Source of the DNA: Virgibacillus dokdonensis | GTDB lineage: Bacteria; Bacillota; Bacilli; Bacillales; Amphibacillaceae | Direction: 5' to 3' | DNA: 64,000 nt | Assembly: GCF_900166595.1 (NCBI RefSeq) | Contig: NZ_LT745763.1 | Span: 591,315-655,314 of the forward strand | In this document: positions 35,742-43,722 of the stretch, in pieces | Position numbering within the stretch: position 1 is the stretch's first letter | How the letters are laid out: the number at the start of each line of letters is the position of its first letter | The notes under the pieces: generated by a model | The model's input: the letters and a program-made list of their open reading frames with translations, nothing else | What the model was told of the DNA's origin: nothing | Databases searched by the model: none | Translations under genes and position numbers: made by a program

Positions 35742-36134
35742 ATGGGTTTTCAAGTTGTGGCAGGTGATCGTGAGTTACGACTGAATATTTCGGGATGGAC
35801 AGCGGCTTTAACTTTGAGGAAGGAGATCAAAATACCTTACACCTCCATTGAAGAAATTCGGGTGGGGAAATTTCATTTTCCATGGACTGCGGCTATTAAG
35901 AGAACTGGTATCACAACATCTGGCTATAAAGCTGGAATATTCATGATTGAAGATGAGAAATACTTTTTAGCCTATCATAACCAAAATGAAGTCGTCATGC
36001 TTCAATTGAAGGGTTGTGAGTTTGATCATGTTGTATTTGAAAGTGAAAACCCTAGACAATTGGTTCACGAAATGATGAGGAATTACCCTTCAATCAATCT
36101 AAGAGAAAACGCACAAAGGGAAGATGAAATATGA
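35742..36134 (+). CDS. PH-like domain protein of unknown function
   Basis: A 130-aa soluble protein rich in beta-strands (FQVVAGDRELRLNISGWTAALTL, IPYTSIEEIRVGKFHFPW, TSGYKAGIFMIEDEKYFLAY, VVMLQLKGCEFDHVVFESENP). This pattern suggests a bacterial PH-like fold. ATG 35742 follows GGAGGGG. Its end overlaps the next gene (ATGATC), placing it in the same operon. No function is known to me. Confidence 0.7.
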   Translation: MGFQVVAGDRELRLNISGWTAALTLRKEIKIPYTSIEEIRVGKFHFPWTAAIKRTGITTSGYKAGIFMIEDEKYFLAYHNQNEVVMLQLKGCEFDHVVFESENPRQLVHEMMRNYPSINLRENAQREDEI

Positions 36135-36616
36135 TCGAAAACCTCTTTCCTATTCTAATTTTTACTGCATTATTGGGATCTGGGCTGATTGCAGGATTAT
36201 TCTTTGCATTTTCGGCATTTGTCATGAAGGCTCTCTACCGGCTCCCTCCAGAGCAGGGAATTTCGGCTATGCAGTCCATAAATAATGTTGTGCTAAATCG
36301 ACTATTCTTTACAGTGTTTATGGGGACATCTCTTGTTTGTATCCTGCTTGTGATTATTTCATTATTCAATTGGCAAGAACCGAATGCCATTTATATATTA
36401 GCTGGTAGTTTGTTTTATCTTCTGGGAAGCTTGCTGGTTACGGCGGTATGTAATGTCCCACTAAATGATGCATTAGCCAATATAAGAGCTACAGATGCAG
36501 AAAGTTTGGAGCTATGGAAAGATTACTATTTAAAATGGACAGCATGGAACCATGTTCGGACCATTTCAAGTTTAGCCTCATCAGCACTATTCGTCTTCGT
36601 TCTTTGGCGAATTTAG
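36131..36616 (+). CDS. DUF1772-like membrane protein
   Basis: A 161-aa protein with four predicted helices (about 8-32, 55-78, 88-108, 138-158), pattern FFAFSAFVMKALYRLPPEQGISAMQSINNVV and WNHVRTISSLASSALF, typical of DUF1772 (anthrone-oxygenase-like) membrane proteins. It overlaps the upstream PH-like gene by 4 bp. Reaction unknown. Confidence 0.78.
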   Translation: MIENLFPILIFTALLGSGLIAGLFFAFSAFVMKALYRLPPEQGISAMQSINNVVLNRLFFTVFMGTSLVCILLVIISLFNWQEPNAIYILAGSLFYLLGSLLVTAVCNVPLNDALANIRATDAESLELWKDYYLKWTAWNHVRTISSLASSALFVFVLWRI

Positions 36617-36754
36617 ACCAAAATGGAATGGGGGATGAGGTTTCATATGAGTTATCGTCAATTCTGATGATTGTTTCCTGCTAACTCTATACAGGGAAAA
36701 TAATAGCGATATAACTAAAGTGACGAGTATTCTAGTAAAAGGAGCGATATTTAT

Positions 36755-37381
36755 ATGATAGAGTTTTCAACATTAGGAACATTTTTTGTGGTGGTTTTAG
36801 GTTTATTTTTGGTACCCGGTCCTGCGGTACTTTTAACTTTGTCCAGCACCATACGAGGAGGTAGAAAAACAGGGATTCTAACAGGGCTAGGTATTGCAAC
36901 AGGTGATTTTATACATACAATGTTTGCTGTTTTGGGGCTGTCTGCTATTTTGATGACTTCAGCTGCTGCATTTAACCTTGTCAAATATGCTGGGGCAGTT
37001 TATTTGATTTATATGGGGCTTAAAGCTATTGCAGAAAAGCCCAATAAACAAGACCTTCCTTCCGTCTCAAAGTCATCAAACCTTCAATCATACAGACAAG
37101 CCGTTTTGGCAGAGGTATTGAATCCAAAAACGGCTATTTTCTTTTTAGCTTTTCTGCCTCAATTTGTCCATCCTGAAAAGGGCACTGCGATAGTTCAATT
37201 CTTATTGCTAGGTTTGATATTTGTGATTATGAGTTGTCTTTACACTACCTTGATTGCTATCAGTGTTCGACTCATTGGCCGTTTGATGAAGAGAACTGCC
37301 AAACTTGGACAATGGAGTGGAAAATTTGCAGGTTTGATTTATATATGGCTTGGTGTAAAAGTAGCTTTTCAACAGCGATAA
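36755..37381 (+). CDS. LysE/RhtB-family amino-acid exporter
   Basis: A 208-aa protein with six helices. Motif LVPGPAVLLTLSSTIRGGRKTGILTGLGIATGDF near the N-terminus and LNPKTAIFFLAFLPQFVHPEKG in the middle are the LysE/RhtB signatures. It probably exports an amino acid or homoserine-lactone-like metabolite. It lies 138 bp after the DUF1772 gene with its own ribosome site (AAAAGGAGCG) and may have its own promoter. Confidence 0.9.
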   Translation: MIEFSTLGTFFVVVLGLFLVPGPAVLLTLSSTIRGGRKTGILTGLGIATGDFIHTMFAVLGLSAILMTSAAAFNLVKYAGAVYLIYMGLKAIAEKPNKQDLPSVSKSSNLQSYRQAVLAEVLNPKTAIFFLAFLPQFVHPEKGTAIVQFLLLGLIFVIMSCLYTTLIAISVRLIGRLMKRTAKLGQWSGKFAGLIYIWLGVKVAFQQR

Positions 37382-37424
37382 AAAATCCGTATGTGATCAT
37401 GCAAATTGCCTCTGGTCGCCATTA

Positions 37425-37685
37425 TTGGCGGAGGAAAAGCGGGAATCAATACGCCTGAGGCTTCTGAAGAAAGAGGGCAGGCCAGCACAAATAGCTTATC
37501 GATTGAATGGCCGGTTGTTCTGGCTAGTGCTTTCTTTGTCCATTCTCCATTACTTGTCCGATCGTTTAGGAGTTTCCCAACGGATCGGACCCTGTGAATT
37601 GATGATCTACTTTTGTTGTATTTACGTGCTAATACGTCGACTACTTTTTCGGGGAATTTTACCACCGTATCGACCACGAACATAA
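37425..37685 (+). CDS. Hypothetical small membrane protein (doubtful)
   Basis: An 86-codon frame with charged N-terminus (KRESIRLRLLKKEG) and two hydrophobic stretches (LFWLVLSLSILHYL and LMIYFCCIYVLIRRLLF). The composition is plausible for a membrane protein, but the only start is a TTG without a ribosome site, and a 121-codon frame runs on the other strand. It may be a fragment of a larger gene. Confidence 0.35.
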   Translation: MAEEKRESIRLRLLKKEGRPAQIAYRLNGRLFWLVLSLSILHYLSDRLGVSQRIGPCELMIYFCCIYVLIRRLLFRGILPPYRPRT

Positions 37686-37744
37686 CAAACTCCCATATTC
37701 CTCCCGATCTAACCAAAATCCTGAAAGAGATCAATGAGATATAA

Positions 37745-37998
37745 AGTGAAACTTCATTCAGTGGGGGTTTTTTTCATCCCCCACTGAATAGTAAGGATCA
37801 AAGGCTAAATTCGCAACATCCTGTCGGCAGGCTCAAAGCACGACATCCTGTCGTTTCGCCCGCACTAGTACGTCCTGTACGTCGCAACGCCTTTGTGACC
37901 TTCGTCCAGCAGGCCTGAACCAATCGGGTATTTACTGGCAGTTGTCCCCCACTTACAATTCTCGTTTTCACCTCGAATTCTTGAAGTGGGGGGCTTAC
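37745..37998. repeat. Palindrome-dense intergenic repeat element
   Basis: A noncoding block packed with hairpins. Outer ones are TTCAGTGGGGG / CCCCCACTGAA (37753-37785, T-rich loop) and CCCCCACTT / AAGTGGGGG (near 37949-37993). Between them come a row of small hairpins built on CCTGTCGG-CAGG, GACATCCTGTC and GTACGTCCTGTAC. No coding capacity. It looks like a dispersed palindromic repeat or transposon-end/noncoding-RNA element and also separates the convergent lysE and kinase genes. Confidence 0.65.
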
Positions 37999-38004
37999 TG
38001 TCAG

Positions 38005-39813
38005 TTAATTCGGGATCAATCCGTTCTCTATACACTTTTCTACAGCTTGGTCACGATTGTTTACACCAAGTTTGGCGTACATTTCGGAAGCATAATTCCT
38101 AACTGTACCTTCAGATAGAAAAAGTCTAGCGGCAATGGTCTTGTAACGCATACCTTTGGCTAAATAGTGAATAATTTCAATTTCTCGAGATGTCAGTCCA
38201 TAATCATTTTTGTCATGTTTACCAGCTGAAATATTTTGCTCCTTCAATTTTTCAAACACCTGATTAGCAATTTCATGGTAGATAATGGTATCTCCACGGT
38301 GAATGAAACGAAGGGTATCAATGAGCTCTTTTGCTTGAATAGACTTAAGTAAATAGCCATTTGCTCCTTTTTGCAGAGCCTCTACCGCTTGATCGATATT
38401 CTCAAAAGATGAAAGAATCACAATCTTGATCATGGGATTCTTCTCCTTTATCGCTTCCATGGCTTCTATTCCATTCATATTTGGCATATTTACATCCATA
38501 AGCACGATATCGGGCTGGTTTAGGCTACTTAATGATAAGGCATCTTCTCCAGATTCAGCAATACCGACAATTTGCAGTTGATTGTGACTCTCCAAAGTTG
38601 TCTTCAACCCATCCAAAATGCCAGGTTGATCATCTACTAAGATTACCTTGAGCGTCTCGGTATTAGCTTCGCTGTTTCTTGGAATAGTACAGATAATCAC
38701 CGTTTCTTCCATATTGTCTGTATGTATGGATAAATTTCCTTGCAAAGCCTGCAATCTTTCTTTCATCGCACGTAAGCCAAAGCCGAGTTCAATTTTTTTC
38801 GCTTGTTCCAATACACCATTGTCTTCAACTTGCAAGCGTAGCTCCAAGCTGTCGAAGTATAAAGATACTTTAATTTCACTTGCTTGCCCATGTCTAACAG
38901 CGTTCGTTAATGTTTCCTGAATGCAACGAATAATCGTTAATTTAACTTCCTTTGATAAGTTGTATTCATCTCCAAAATATCGAAATTTAACAGACGTATC
39001 CGTACTTTCCATAAATTTGTCAATTAACTGTTTTACATATTGAACAAGTGATAAATTCATTGCGGATGGTTCCAACTGATGTACAAGCTTTCGCATGTCT
39101 TGTAAACCGTCACGTGCCGTGTTCAGTAAAACGTTCAGTTTATGTCCAACCTTTTCATCCGCCAACGAAGAATGGATTGTCTCCATACCCATGATCATCG
39201 TGGTAAACGTATGACCGACCGTATCATGCAACTCCCGCGATAAACGATTACGCTCCTCCTGCAGAGTAAGTTGTTCCACCTCGTATACATATTGTTCAAG
39301 CACACTGTTTTGCTTATGGATGATCAAGCTTTGCTTATGGTTGGTCACAAGTAATTGAAAAGCATAACCAAGTCCAAATGCTACACCATAATTCGATATT
39401 AAACGAAGAAAAGTGTCGGTCAAAGATTGATCGGTTACCATTCCGATGATAAAAGGAATGACCACAATAGTTAAAGGTCCGGACCAAATATAGACTCTTA
39501 GGATACTGTAAAACCCTATCACAAAAGCAATCGGGATAAACTGCCATAATGCATCATGAAGAAGGAATGTCAAAAAAATGCAATAGCTTCCAGAAATGAT
39601 GATCTCCGTAAGTATGAAGTATTTTCTAAAAAATTGCTGAATTAAAAATGGAATTGAAAAGACAATGAAGGGCAATCCAAACAGAATCCAAAACGGAAAT
39701 GATAAAATATTATGAAATTCCCACAAGCCGATTAGGACAGAGAGTAACCAAATGGAGCGAACAGCAAATACCATCCAGTCATACCAGTACCACTTTTTGA
39801 TGATGTCATACAT
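38005..39813 (-). CDS. Fused DesK-type histidine kinase and NarL-type response regulator
   Basis: A single 602-aa chain. Four to six transmembrane helices (about 12-160), short coiled coil, HisKA_3 with the phospho-His in LSRELHDTVGHTF (about residue 195), HATPase (N box ETLTNAVRHG, G box LGFGLRAMKERL). After a short linker, a receiver domain follows (Asp in IVLMDVNMPNMNG, Lys in GYLLKS) and a LuxR-type HTH (LTSREIEIIHYLAKG...FLSEGTVRNYASEMYAKLG). Normally kinase and regulator are two genes. ATG 39813 is preferred; the ribosome site is weak (GGGG). The product would be a membrane-bound DNA-binding regulator. A sensor-domain protein is encoded divergently (40003). Confidence 0.9.
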   Translation of the reverse strand: MYDIIKKWYWYDWMVFAVRSIWLLSVLIGLWEFHNILSFPFWILFGLPFIVFSIPFLIQQFFRKYFILTEIIISGSYCIFLTFLLHDALWQFIPIAFVIGFYSILRVYIWSGPLTIVVIPFIIGMVTDQSLTDTFLRLISNYGVAFGLGYAFQLLVTNHKQSLIIHKQNSVLEQYVYEVEQLTLQEERNRLSRELHDTVGHTFTTMIMGMETIHSSLADEKVGHKLNVLLNTARDGLQDMRKLVHQLEPSAMNLSLVQYVKQLIDKFMESTDTSVKFRYFGDEYNLSKEVKLTIIRCIQETLTNAVRHGQASEIKVSLYFDSLELRLQVEDNGVLEQAKKIELGFGLRAMKERLQALQGNLSIHTDNMEETVIICTIPRNSEANTETLKVILVDDQPGILDGLKTTLESHNQLQIVGIAESGEDALSLSSLNQPDIVLMDVNMPNMNGIEAMEAIKEKNPMIKIVILSSFENIDQAVEALQKGANGYLLKSIQAKELIDTLRFIHRGDTIIYHEIANQVFEKLKEQNISAGKHDKNDYGLTSREIEIIHYLAKGMRYKTIAARLFLSEGTVRNYASEMYAKLGVNNRDQAVEKCIENGLIPN

Positions 39814-40002
39814 AAGAGAACCCCGCTTATTTAATGATGTGACTATCACTATTTTACTACAAGTCATTATGAATATCAGTCATGAAAACAAATGACAAAA
39901 TGTCACTATGCCTTATGACGTGAAGTATGGATAATGAAATAAGTATTGGACAGTGAGGAATCTAATGCTACTTCATTATTAAAAGAAAAGGTGGTTTTCT
40001 GT

Positions 40003-40578
40003 ATGAAAATGCTTATCTTTAATTTTAAAAACTTTCTGTATTTGTTCCTTTGGTTTTTCATTGGCTTCTTATATTTCGCTTTTTATTTAATAAGCGTAAC
40101 ATTTTCCGTTGGAGTAAGTTTTACAGTTGTTGGTATTCCGATTTTAGCAGGAGTTTTTCGGACGATTCCTTTTTTTCTGGATTTGGATCGAAAAATAGCA
40201 GAAAAATATGCGCATATAAATATCCCTAGCTTAAAATGGGATCCACAAGATAAATTGACAAAGGAAATTTCAGACAAAAGAAATTGGTTTACTGTGGGGA
40301 TCATGATTTTTCCAAGATTTATTCTAGGTTTCTTCACTTTTATTGCTGCTTTTGTCTGTTATTTACTGCCAATCGCTATGATTTTATCTCCTTATTTGTA
40401 TAGATTATTTGATATGACCGTGATGATGATTGCGATTAATACATTACCACGTGCTATAGTAGCTTGCATAGCAGGAATCATTTTATTGTTATTGTTACCC
40501 CGTTTGGCGGAAAGAATTGTAAAGTGGGCAGGGAGTTATACAGAGAATATATTGGAAACGATTCGAAGCTGGCGATGA
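40003..40578 (+). CDS. Stand-alone putative sensor-domain membrane protein (PF13796-like)
   Basis: A 191-aa protein with four predicted helices (about 8-30, 36-55, 105-140, 150-175) and the pattern FYLISVTFSVGVSFTVVGIPILAGVFRTIPFFLDLDRKIAEKY, characteristic of the putative sensor domain that usually forms the N-terminus of kinases of the DesK/LiaS type. Here it is a separate gene, divergent from the fused kinase-regulator. It probably partners with it. ATG 40003 follows AAAGGTGG. Confidence 0.75.
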   Translation: MKMLIFNFKNFLYLFLWFFIGFLYFAFYLISVTFSVGVSFTVVGIPILAGVFRTIPFFLDLDRKIAEKYAHINIPSLKWDPQDKLTKEISDKRNWFTVGIMIFPRFILGFFTFIAAFVCYLLPIAMILSPYLYRLFDMTVMMIAINTLPRAIVACIAGIILLLLLPRLAERIVKWAGSYTENILETIRSWR

Positions 40579-40957
40579 TGATCGTATGTAATATAGGAGG
40601 ACAAGGCTTTACTATATGTAGTGAATTTATCAAATGGAGATTAAAAAAATCTAAACCTCCGTTTCTCCCTTTAAAAAAGGATTTCATAAGGGGACATTAA
40701 TTTTGCTTTTTTTAAGCTACGATATATCAAAAACATCTTGGATAATTATGAAACCATTATAGCATTAATGTCACAACAAACAGCATCTAGTACAAATATC
40801 AATTTTTATGCCCAACTGGTTGATTATCAGTTGGGCCTTATATTTTTTAAAAAAATAAGATCACTGATATTTTTGGCATTTTATAAAAAATCTTGTTGAA
40901 GGTTATGAAAGGGGAAATCATCACCCACCTTTGCGGTTGCGAAGGGAGAGGATATGC
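40579..40957 (+). other. Intergenic region before the Orf7 gene
   Basis: About 380 bp. A short frame preceded by AGGAGG (near 40597) gives no recognisable protein. The right part contains a strong terminator (40810-40848). No gene is called. Confidence 0.45.
40810..40848 (+). terminator. Intrinsic terminator upstream of sigma-like orf7
   Basis: Perfect 9-bp stem GCCCAACTG / CAGTTGGGC, 9-base loop, then an AT-rich tail with a T run. Marks the end of the cargo block. Confidence 0.8.
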
Positions 40958-41395
40958 ATGATAGAACCAGATCGTACCGAATGGCAAGTTCGCTGTGCAT
41001 TTAATGCTTTTTGTAAACGTGTGTTGAAGAATGAAGCAATCAATATTTTTAATGAAAGAAAACAACGACAAGCAAAGGAGATGACATTTTCTGATCTCAC
41101 CCCACAAGAAGAAAATCAACTCTATACCTTAGATAAGCAATATGAAGGAGAAGAAGGACAAAGTTTTCAAGTGGCTGGAAAGAAAATCACTCCGAAATTA
41201 CTTGCTGAAGCCATGCGTACCTTGCCAAAGGAAAAGCGTATCACTGTCCTACTATACTATTTTTTTCAACTGTCTGATGTGGAAATTGGTCAACTACTCG
41301 ACATTCCACGTAGTACAGTTCAGTATAGGCGGACAAGCTCTTTTGAACGGTTAAAGCGATTTTTGGAGGAACATGCAGATGAATGGGATGATTAA
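40958..41395 (+). CDS. Sigma-70-like protein (Tn916 Orf7-like)
   Basis: This 145-aa protein has a C-terminal sigma region-4 HTH (about 85-140, LPKEKRITVLLYYFFQLSDVEIGQLLDIPRSTVQYRRTSSFERLKRFLEE) and a short N-terminal helical part. In Tn916, Orf7 and Orf8 control transcription of the int-xis end and the transfer genes. ATG 40958 follows AGAGGAT. It overlaps the orf8 start. The order orf7-orf8-xis-int is as in Tn916. Confidence 0.85.
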   Translation: MIEPDRTEWQVRCAFNAFCKRVLKNEAINIFNERKQRQAKEMTFSDLTPQEENQLYTLDKQYEGEEGQSFQVAGKKITPKLLAEAMRTLPKEKRITVLLYYFFQLSDVEIGQLLDIPRSTVQYRRTSSFERLKRFLEEHADEWDD

Positions 41396-41633
41396 TTCTA
41401 ATATTGAAAACAACGAGCGTGGTTTATTGCCGTACCCAATTATTTTAGCTGCAAATAAGGGTGAGCCAGAAGCAATGAAAGTAGTTGTTTTGCATTATGG
41501 AAGCTACATGACAAGCTTATCTATGCGTAAGCTCCGTGATGAACAAGGAAATACTTATTGGGGCATCGATGAAGATACACGCGAACACTTACGAGCGAAG
41601 CTTATGCAATCTGTTTTAGCTTTCAAGATTTGA
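41379..41633 (+). CDS. Helix-turn-helix protein (Tn916 Orf8-like)
   Basis: An 84-aa protein with the pattern PYPIILAANKGEPEAMKVVVLHYGSYMTSLSMRKL and DEDTREHLRAKLMQSVLAFKI, the HTH_16 family found with Orf7 in Tn916-type elements. GGAGG is 9 bp before ATG 41379. It overlaps orf7 by 17 bp. Confidence 0.87.
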   Translation: MNGMINSNIENNERGLLPYPIILAANKGEPEAMKVVVLHYGSYMTSLSMRKLRDEQGNTYWGIDEDTREHLRAKLMQSVLAFKI

Positions 41634-41721
41634 TGAAATAATGGTTAGGTTTTCCCTTTCATTAATCATAATTTGATCTTTGACAAAGAAAGCATGGAAG
41701 ATAACGCCATGCAGTATAAAT

Positions 41722-41977
41722 AAAAAATCAGATACGTTTTACTGATGATGAGCCACTTGATTCATACGCCACGACTTTCGTTAGAAACGAGCGATAATCT
41801 ATGAATCTAATGCAATCGTGGTGGATTGCTGGCGATAACTCATTAGTTAGGATAATGATACTCCCCTACCGTCATGGTTCGAGCGTTCAAAGCGTCGCAA
41901 ACTATGAGTAGGGCTGGAAGAAATACTTGCAGGGGTGAAATTCCCGTGGAGCTGCACCAACAGCCGTCTGATTTTTT
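41722..41977 (+). ncRNA. Structured RNA candidate between orf8 and the integrase unit
   Basis: A 256-nt noncoding stretch closed by a perfect 11-bp stem: AAAAAATCAGA (41722-41732) with TCTGATTTTTT (41967-41977). Inside it I find GATTCATA / TATGAATC (41760-41808) holding a TCGTT-AGA-AACGA hairpin. Next is CCCTAC / GTAGGG (41864-41913) holding CATGGTT / AACTATG. Last comes GCAGGGG / TTCCC-CTGC (41929-41955), with GGCTG/CAGCC enclosing it. There is no ORF. The 3' side ends in a T run, so it can also terminate. I do not recognise an Rfam family. Confidence 0.6.
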
Positions 41978-42042
41978 AATAGTATTAAATTATCGTTGTT
42001 TCTAGTATGTATTCTTCTGTTAGTGAAAGGGAGGTATATATA

Positions 42043-42249
42043 ATGAAGGAACTGATTACAAAAGATGATTTAATTCAACTTGGGTATCCTAAATATACTT
42101 CGATACGAATTATTAGACAAGCCAAACAAATCATGGTACAAAAAGGGTATCCATTTTATAATAATAAACGCTTAGGGCGTGTACCAAAAATGACAGTCGA
42201 ATCGATTCTAGGTTGTGAACTAGAATTGGAGGAAGACAGTCATGGCTAA
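42043..42249 (+). CDS. DUF3173 excisionase-like protein, element 2
   Basis: A 68-aa DUF3173 protein with RIIRQAKQIMVQKGYPFYNNKRLGRVP, nearly the same core as the copy at 611-832. ATG 42043 follows GGGAGGT. It overlaps the integrase start by 8 bp, again suggesting coupling. Likely a directionality factor or a small regulator of the integrase; evidence is context only. Confidence 0.82.
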   Translation: MKELITKDDLIQLGYPKYTSIRIIRQAKQIMVQKGYPFYNNKRLGRVPKMTVESILGCELELEEDSHG

Positions 42250-43450
42250 AACCAAATATGTAGGGGTTTATATTGATAACAATGGTCAATATTTTTATGA
42301 AACGGAGTTAGGAACGGATCGCATTACTGGAAAACGACTCCGAAAAAAAGGACGTACGAACCAACAAGGAAGAAAGTTTACTTCTGCTTTGCAAGCTTAT
42401 AAAGAATTGGTACGGGTGAAAAATGAATACCATCAAGCAAATGGTTATGGAAATTATCACATGACATATGGTCAATTCATGGACACTGTGTACATTCCAG
42501 CTTATGAAACCGAGGTGGAAGAAAGTACTTTTTACGTTCGCAAACGAACTTTAGAAAGTATGAGAGATCGTTTTACAAACATTGAGCTTCGTTCTTTAGC
42601 AGTAGAAGATGTCCAACGTTATCGAACCTGGTTACTTTCTGATAAAGGAGCTGGATATTCCCAAGCATATGCAAGTTTGGTATTTGGTATGTTTCGTAAA
42701 AGTCTGGATATGGCAGTTGATATGCAATATCTAGAAGTGAACGTGTCTAAAAAGGTGAAGGCTATCCCTAAAGGAAAAGCGGTTGTCCCATATTGGACAA
42801 AGAAAGAATTTGAAAAAGTTATCTCGGTTATTTGTCTGGATGACTTTTATGAACATTTATGTTTTGTGATGTTGTGGACGTATTTCATGACGGGGATACG
42901 GGTTAGTGAAGGAACGGCCTTGTGGTGGGATGATATAGATTTTAAAAACAAACGGCTTCGCGTTCATCACTCACTGTATTTAATAAATAAAAGCAATTGG
43001 AAACGAAAAGATTATACAAAAACAGAGGATGGTAAACGGATCATCTCTTTGGATGAGGATACGATACAAGTGTTGCAAGAATGGAAACAACGACAATCAA
43101 AAATAGGGATTGACGATTTTATTTTTAGTTATGATGGAGCGCCAATGATTAAATCGACGCTTGCTAGAATTATTCAACGTTATGCAAAACTTGCAGATGT
43201 TCATCGTATTCAAGCTAAAGGACTCCGACATTCGCATGCGTCTTATCTCATTAATGAATTTAATGTTTCTGTTTTGATTTTATCAAAGCGTATGGGACAT
43301 TCGAGTCCAGAAATTACGTTAAAGCATTATTCACATATGTGGTCAGGTGTAGATGAACTAATTGCGGAAGAGATGACAGGTAACATTAATATACGAACAG
43401 CGGAAAAATCAAGTATATCATTTAATGGGAATCAAGCAGTAAAAAAATAA
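42242..43450 (+). CDS. int: Tyrosine integrase of the ICE, element 2
   Basis: This 402-aa recombinase has an AP2-like arm-binding N-terminus (KTKYVGVYIDNNGQ), a core-binding domain (about 70-160) and a catalytic domain with Arg in TGIRVSEG, His-Arg in KGLRHSH, His in MGHSS and the nucleophile Tyr in LKHYSHMW. It is collinear with and similar throughout to the integrase at 819-2096, so both probably recognise the same target, the guaA 3' end. Last gene of the ICE. Confidence 0.94.
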   Translation: MAKTKYVGVYIDNNGQYFYETELGTDRITGKRLRKKGRTNQQGRKFTSALQAYKELVRVKNEYHQANGYGNYHMTYGQFMDTVYIPAYETEVEESTFYVRKRTLESMRDRFTNIELRSLAVEDVQRYRTWLLSDKGAGYSQAYASLVFGMFRKSLDMAVDMQYLEVNVSKKVKAIPKGKAVVPYWTKKEFEKVISVICLDDFYEHLCFVMLWTYFMTGIRVSEGTALWWDDIDFKNKRLRVHHSLYLINKSNWKRKDYTKTEDGKRIISLDEDTIQVLQEWKQRQSKIGIDDFIFSYDGAPMIKSTLARIIQRYAKLADVHRIQAKGLRHSHASYLINEFNVSVLILSKRMGHSSPEITLKHYSHMWSGVDELIAEEMTGNINIRTAEKSSISFNGNQAVKK

Positions 43451-43452
43451 GT

Positions 43453-43472
43453 TCCGCCAGAATCCCCGCCAA
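43453..43472. repeat. Paired CCGCCA motifs near the right att
   Basis: Two CCGCCA copies right after the integrase stop, mirrored by a pair at 2211-2232. AAACGTTGAT follows at 43492-43501 and is also found at 2145-2154. These are candidate arm-type recombination sites. Confidence 0.45.
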
Positions 43473-43521
43473 TACAATTTAAAGGTGTGATAAACGTTGA
43501 TATAGCAATGTTTCGGCGTCA

Positions 43522-43545
43522 CCTGCACACTTGGAGTGGGAATAG
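43522..43545 (+). other. Putative attR: guaA-like 3' end
   Basis: Bases read in frame as PAHLEWE-stop, like the C-terminus of GuaA, and share the 11-bp core GAGTGGGAATA (43534-43544) with 2110-2120. No coding sequence precedes it, so it is a leftover 3' end, as expected of the right junction of an island in guaA. Confidence 0.7.
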
Positions 43546-43722
43546 TAGGAGGAGAGCTAGAAACCTTTTCGTATCAAGGGTTTTTGGCTCTCTTTGATTT
43601 TTCATTGCACACCGTAAAATGAACAACATCAACAGTATATTTAGAAAAAAAACCGTCAACCAATGCATAATATGCAGTTGAAGACAGTTCAATGTGATTT
43701 ATATCTATGCTTCTGTTGTTTG

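Larger units (their letters stand above)
2122..43545 (+). mobile_element. Tn916/ICEBs1-family integrative conjugative element (about 41 kb)
   Basis: Boundaries are set by the two direct copies of the guaA-like 3' end. The inside order (DUF961 pair, FtsK/TcpA, oriT, MobT, TcpD-like, ArdA, TcpE, VirB4, TcpH, NlpC/P60 hydrolase, TcpC, cargo, Orf7 sigma, Orf8, DUF3173, Int) is that of Tn916-family elements. The element is probably impaired: tcpA is split by an IS, and an ISL3 remnant and many decayed genes fill the cargo. The chromosomal end at pbuG starts only about 6 kb further right, so extra accessory DNA lies outside this boundary. Confidence 0.75.

Noticed and set aside
37369..37734. 121-codon minus-strand frame opposite the doubtful membrane ORF
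   Set aside because: No ribosome site or family; likely a chance frame in a decayed region.
40464..40700. Short frames on both strands after the sensor-domain gene
   Set aside because: Overlap the 3' end of the real gene and lack family signatures.
41929..41960. Resemblance of GGGTGAAATTCCC to the FMN riboswitch
   Set aside because: The other conserved parts of that riboswitch (AGGGGC..., ACCGGCGGT) are absent and no flavin gene follows.
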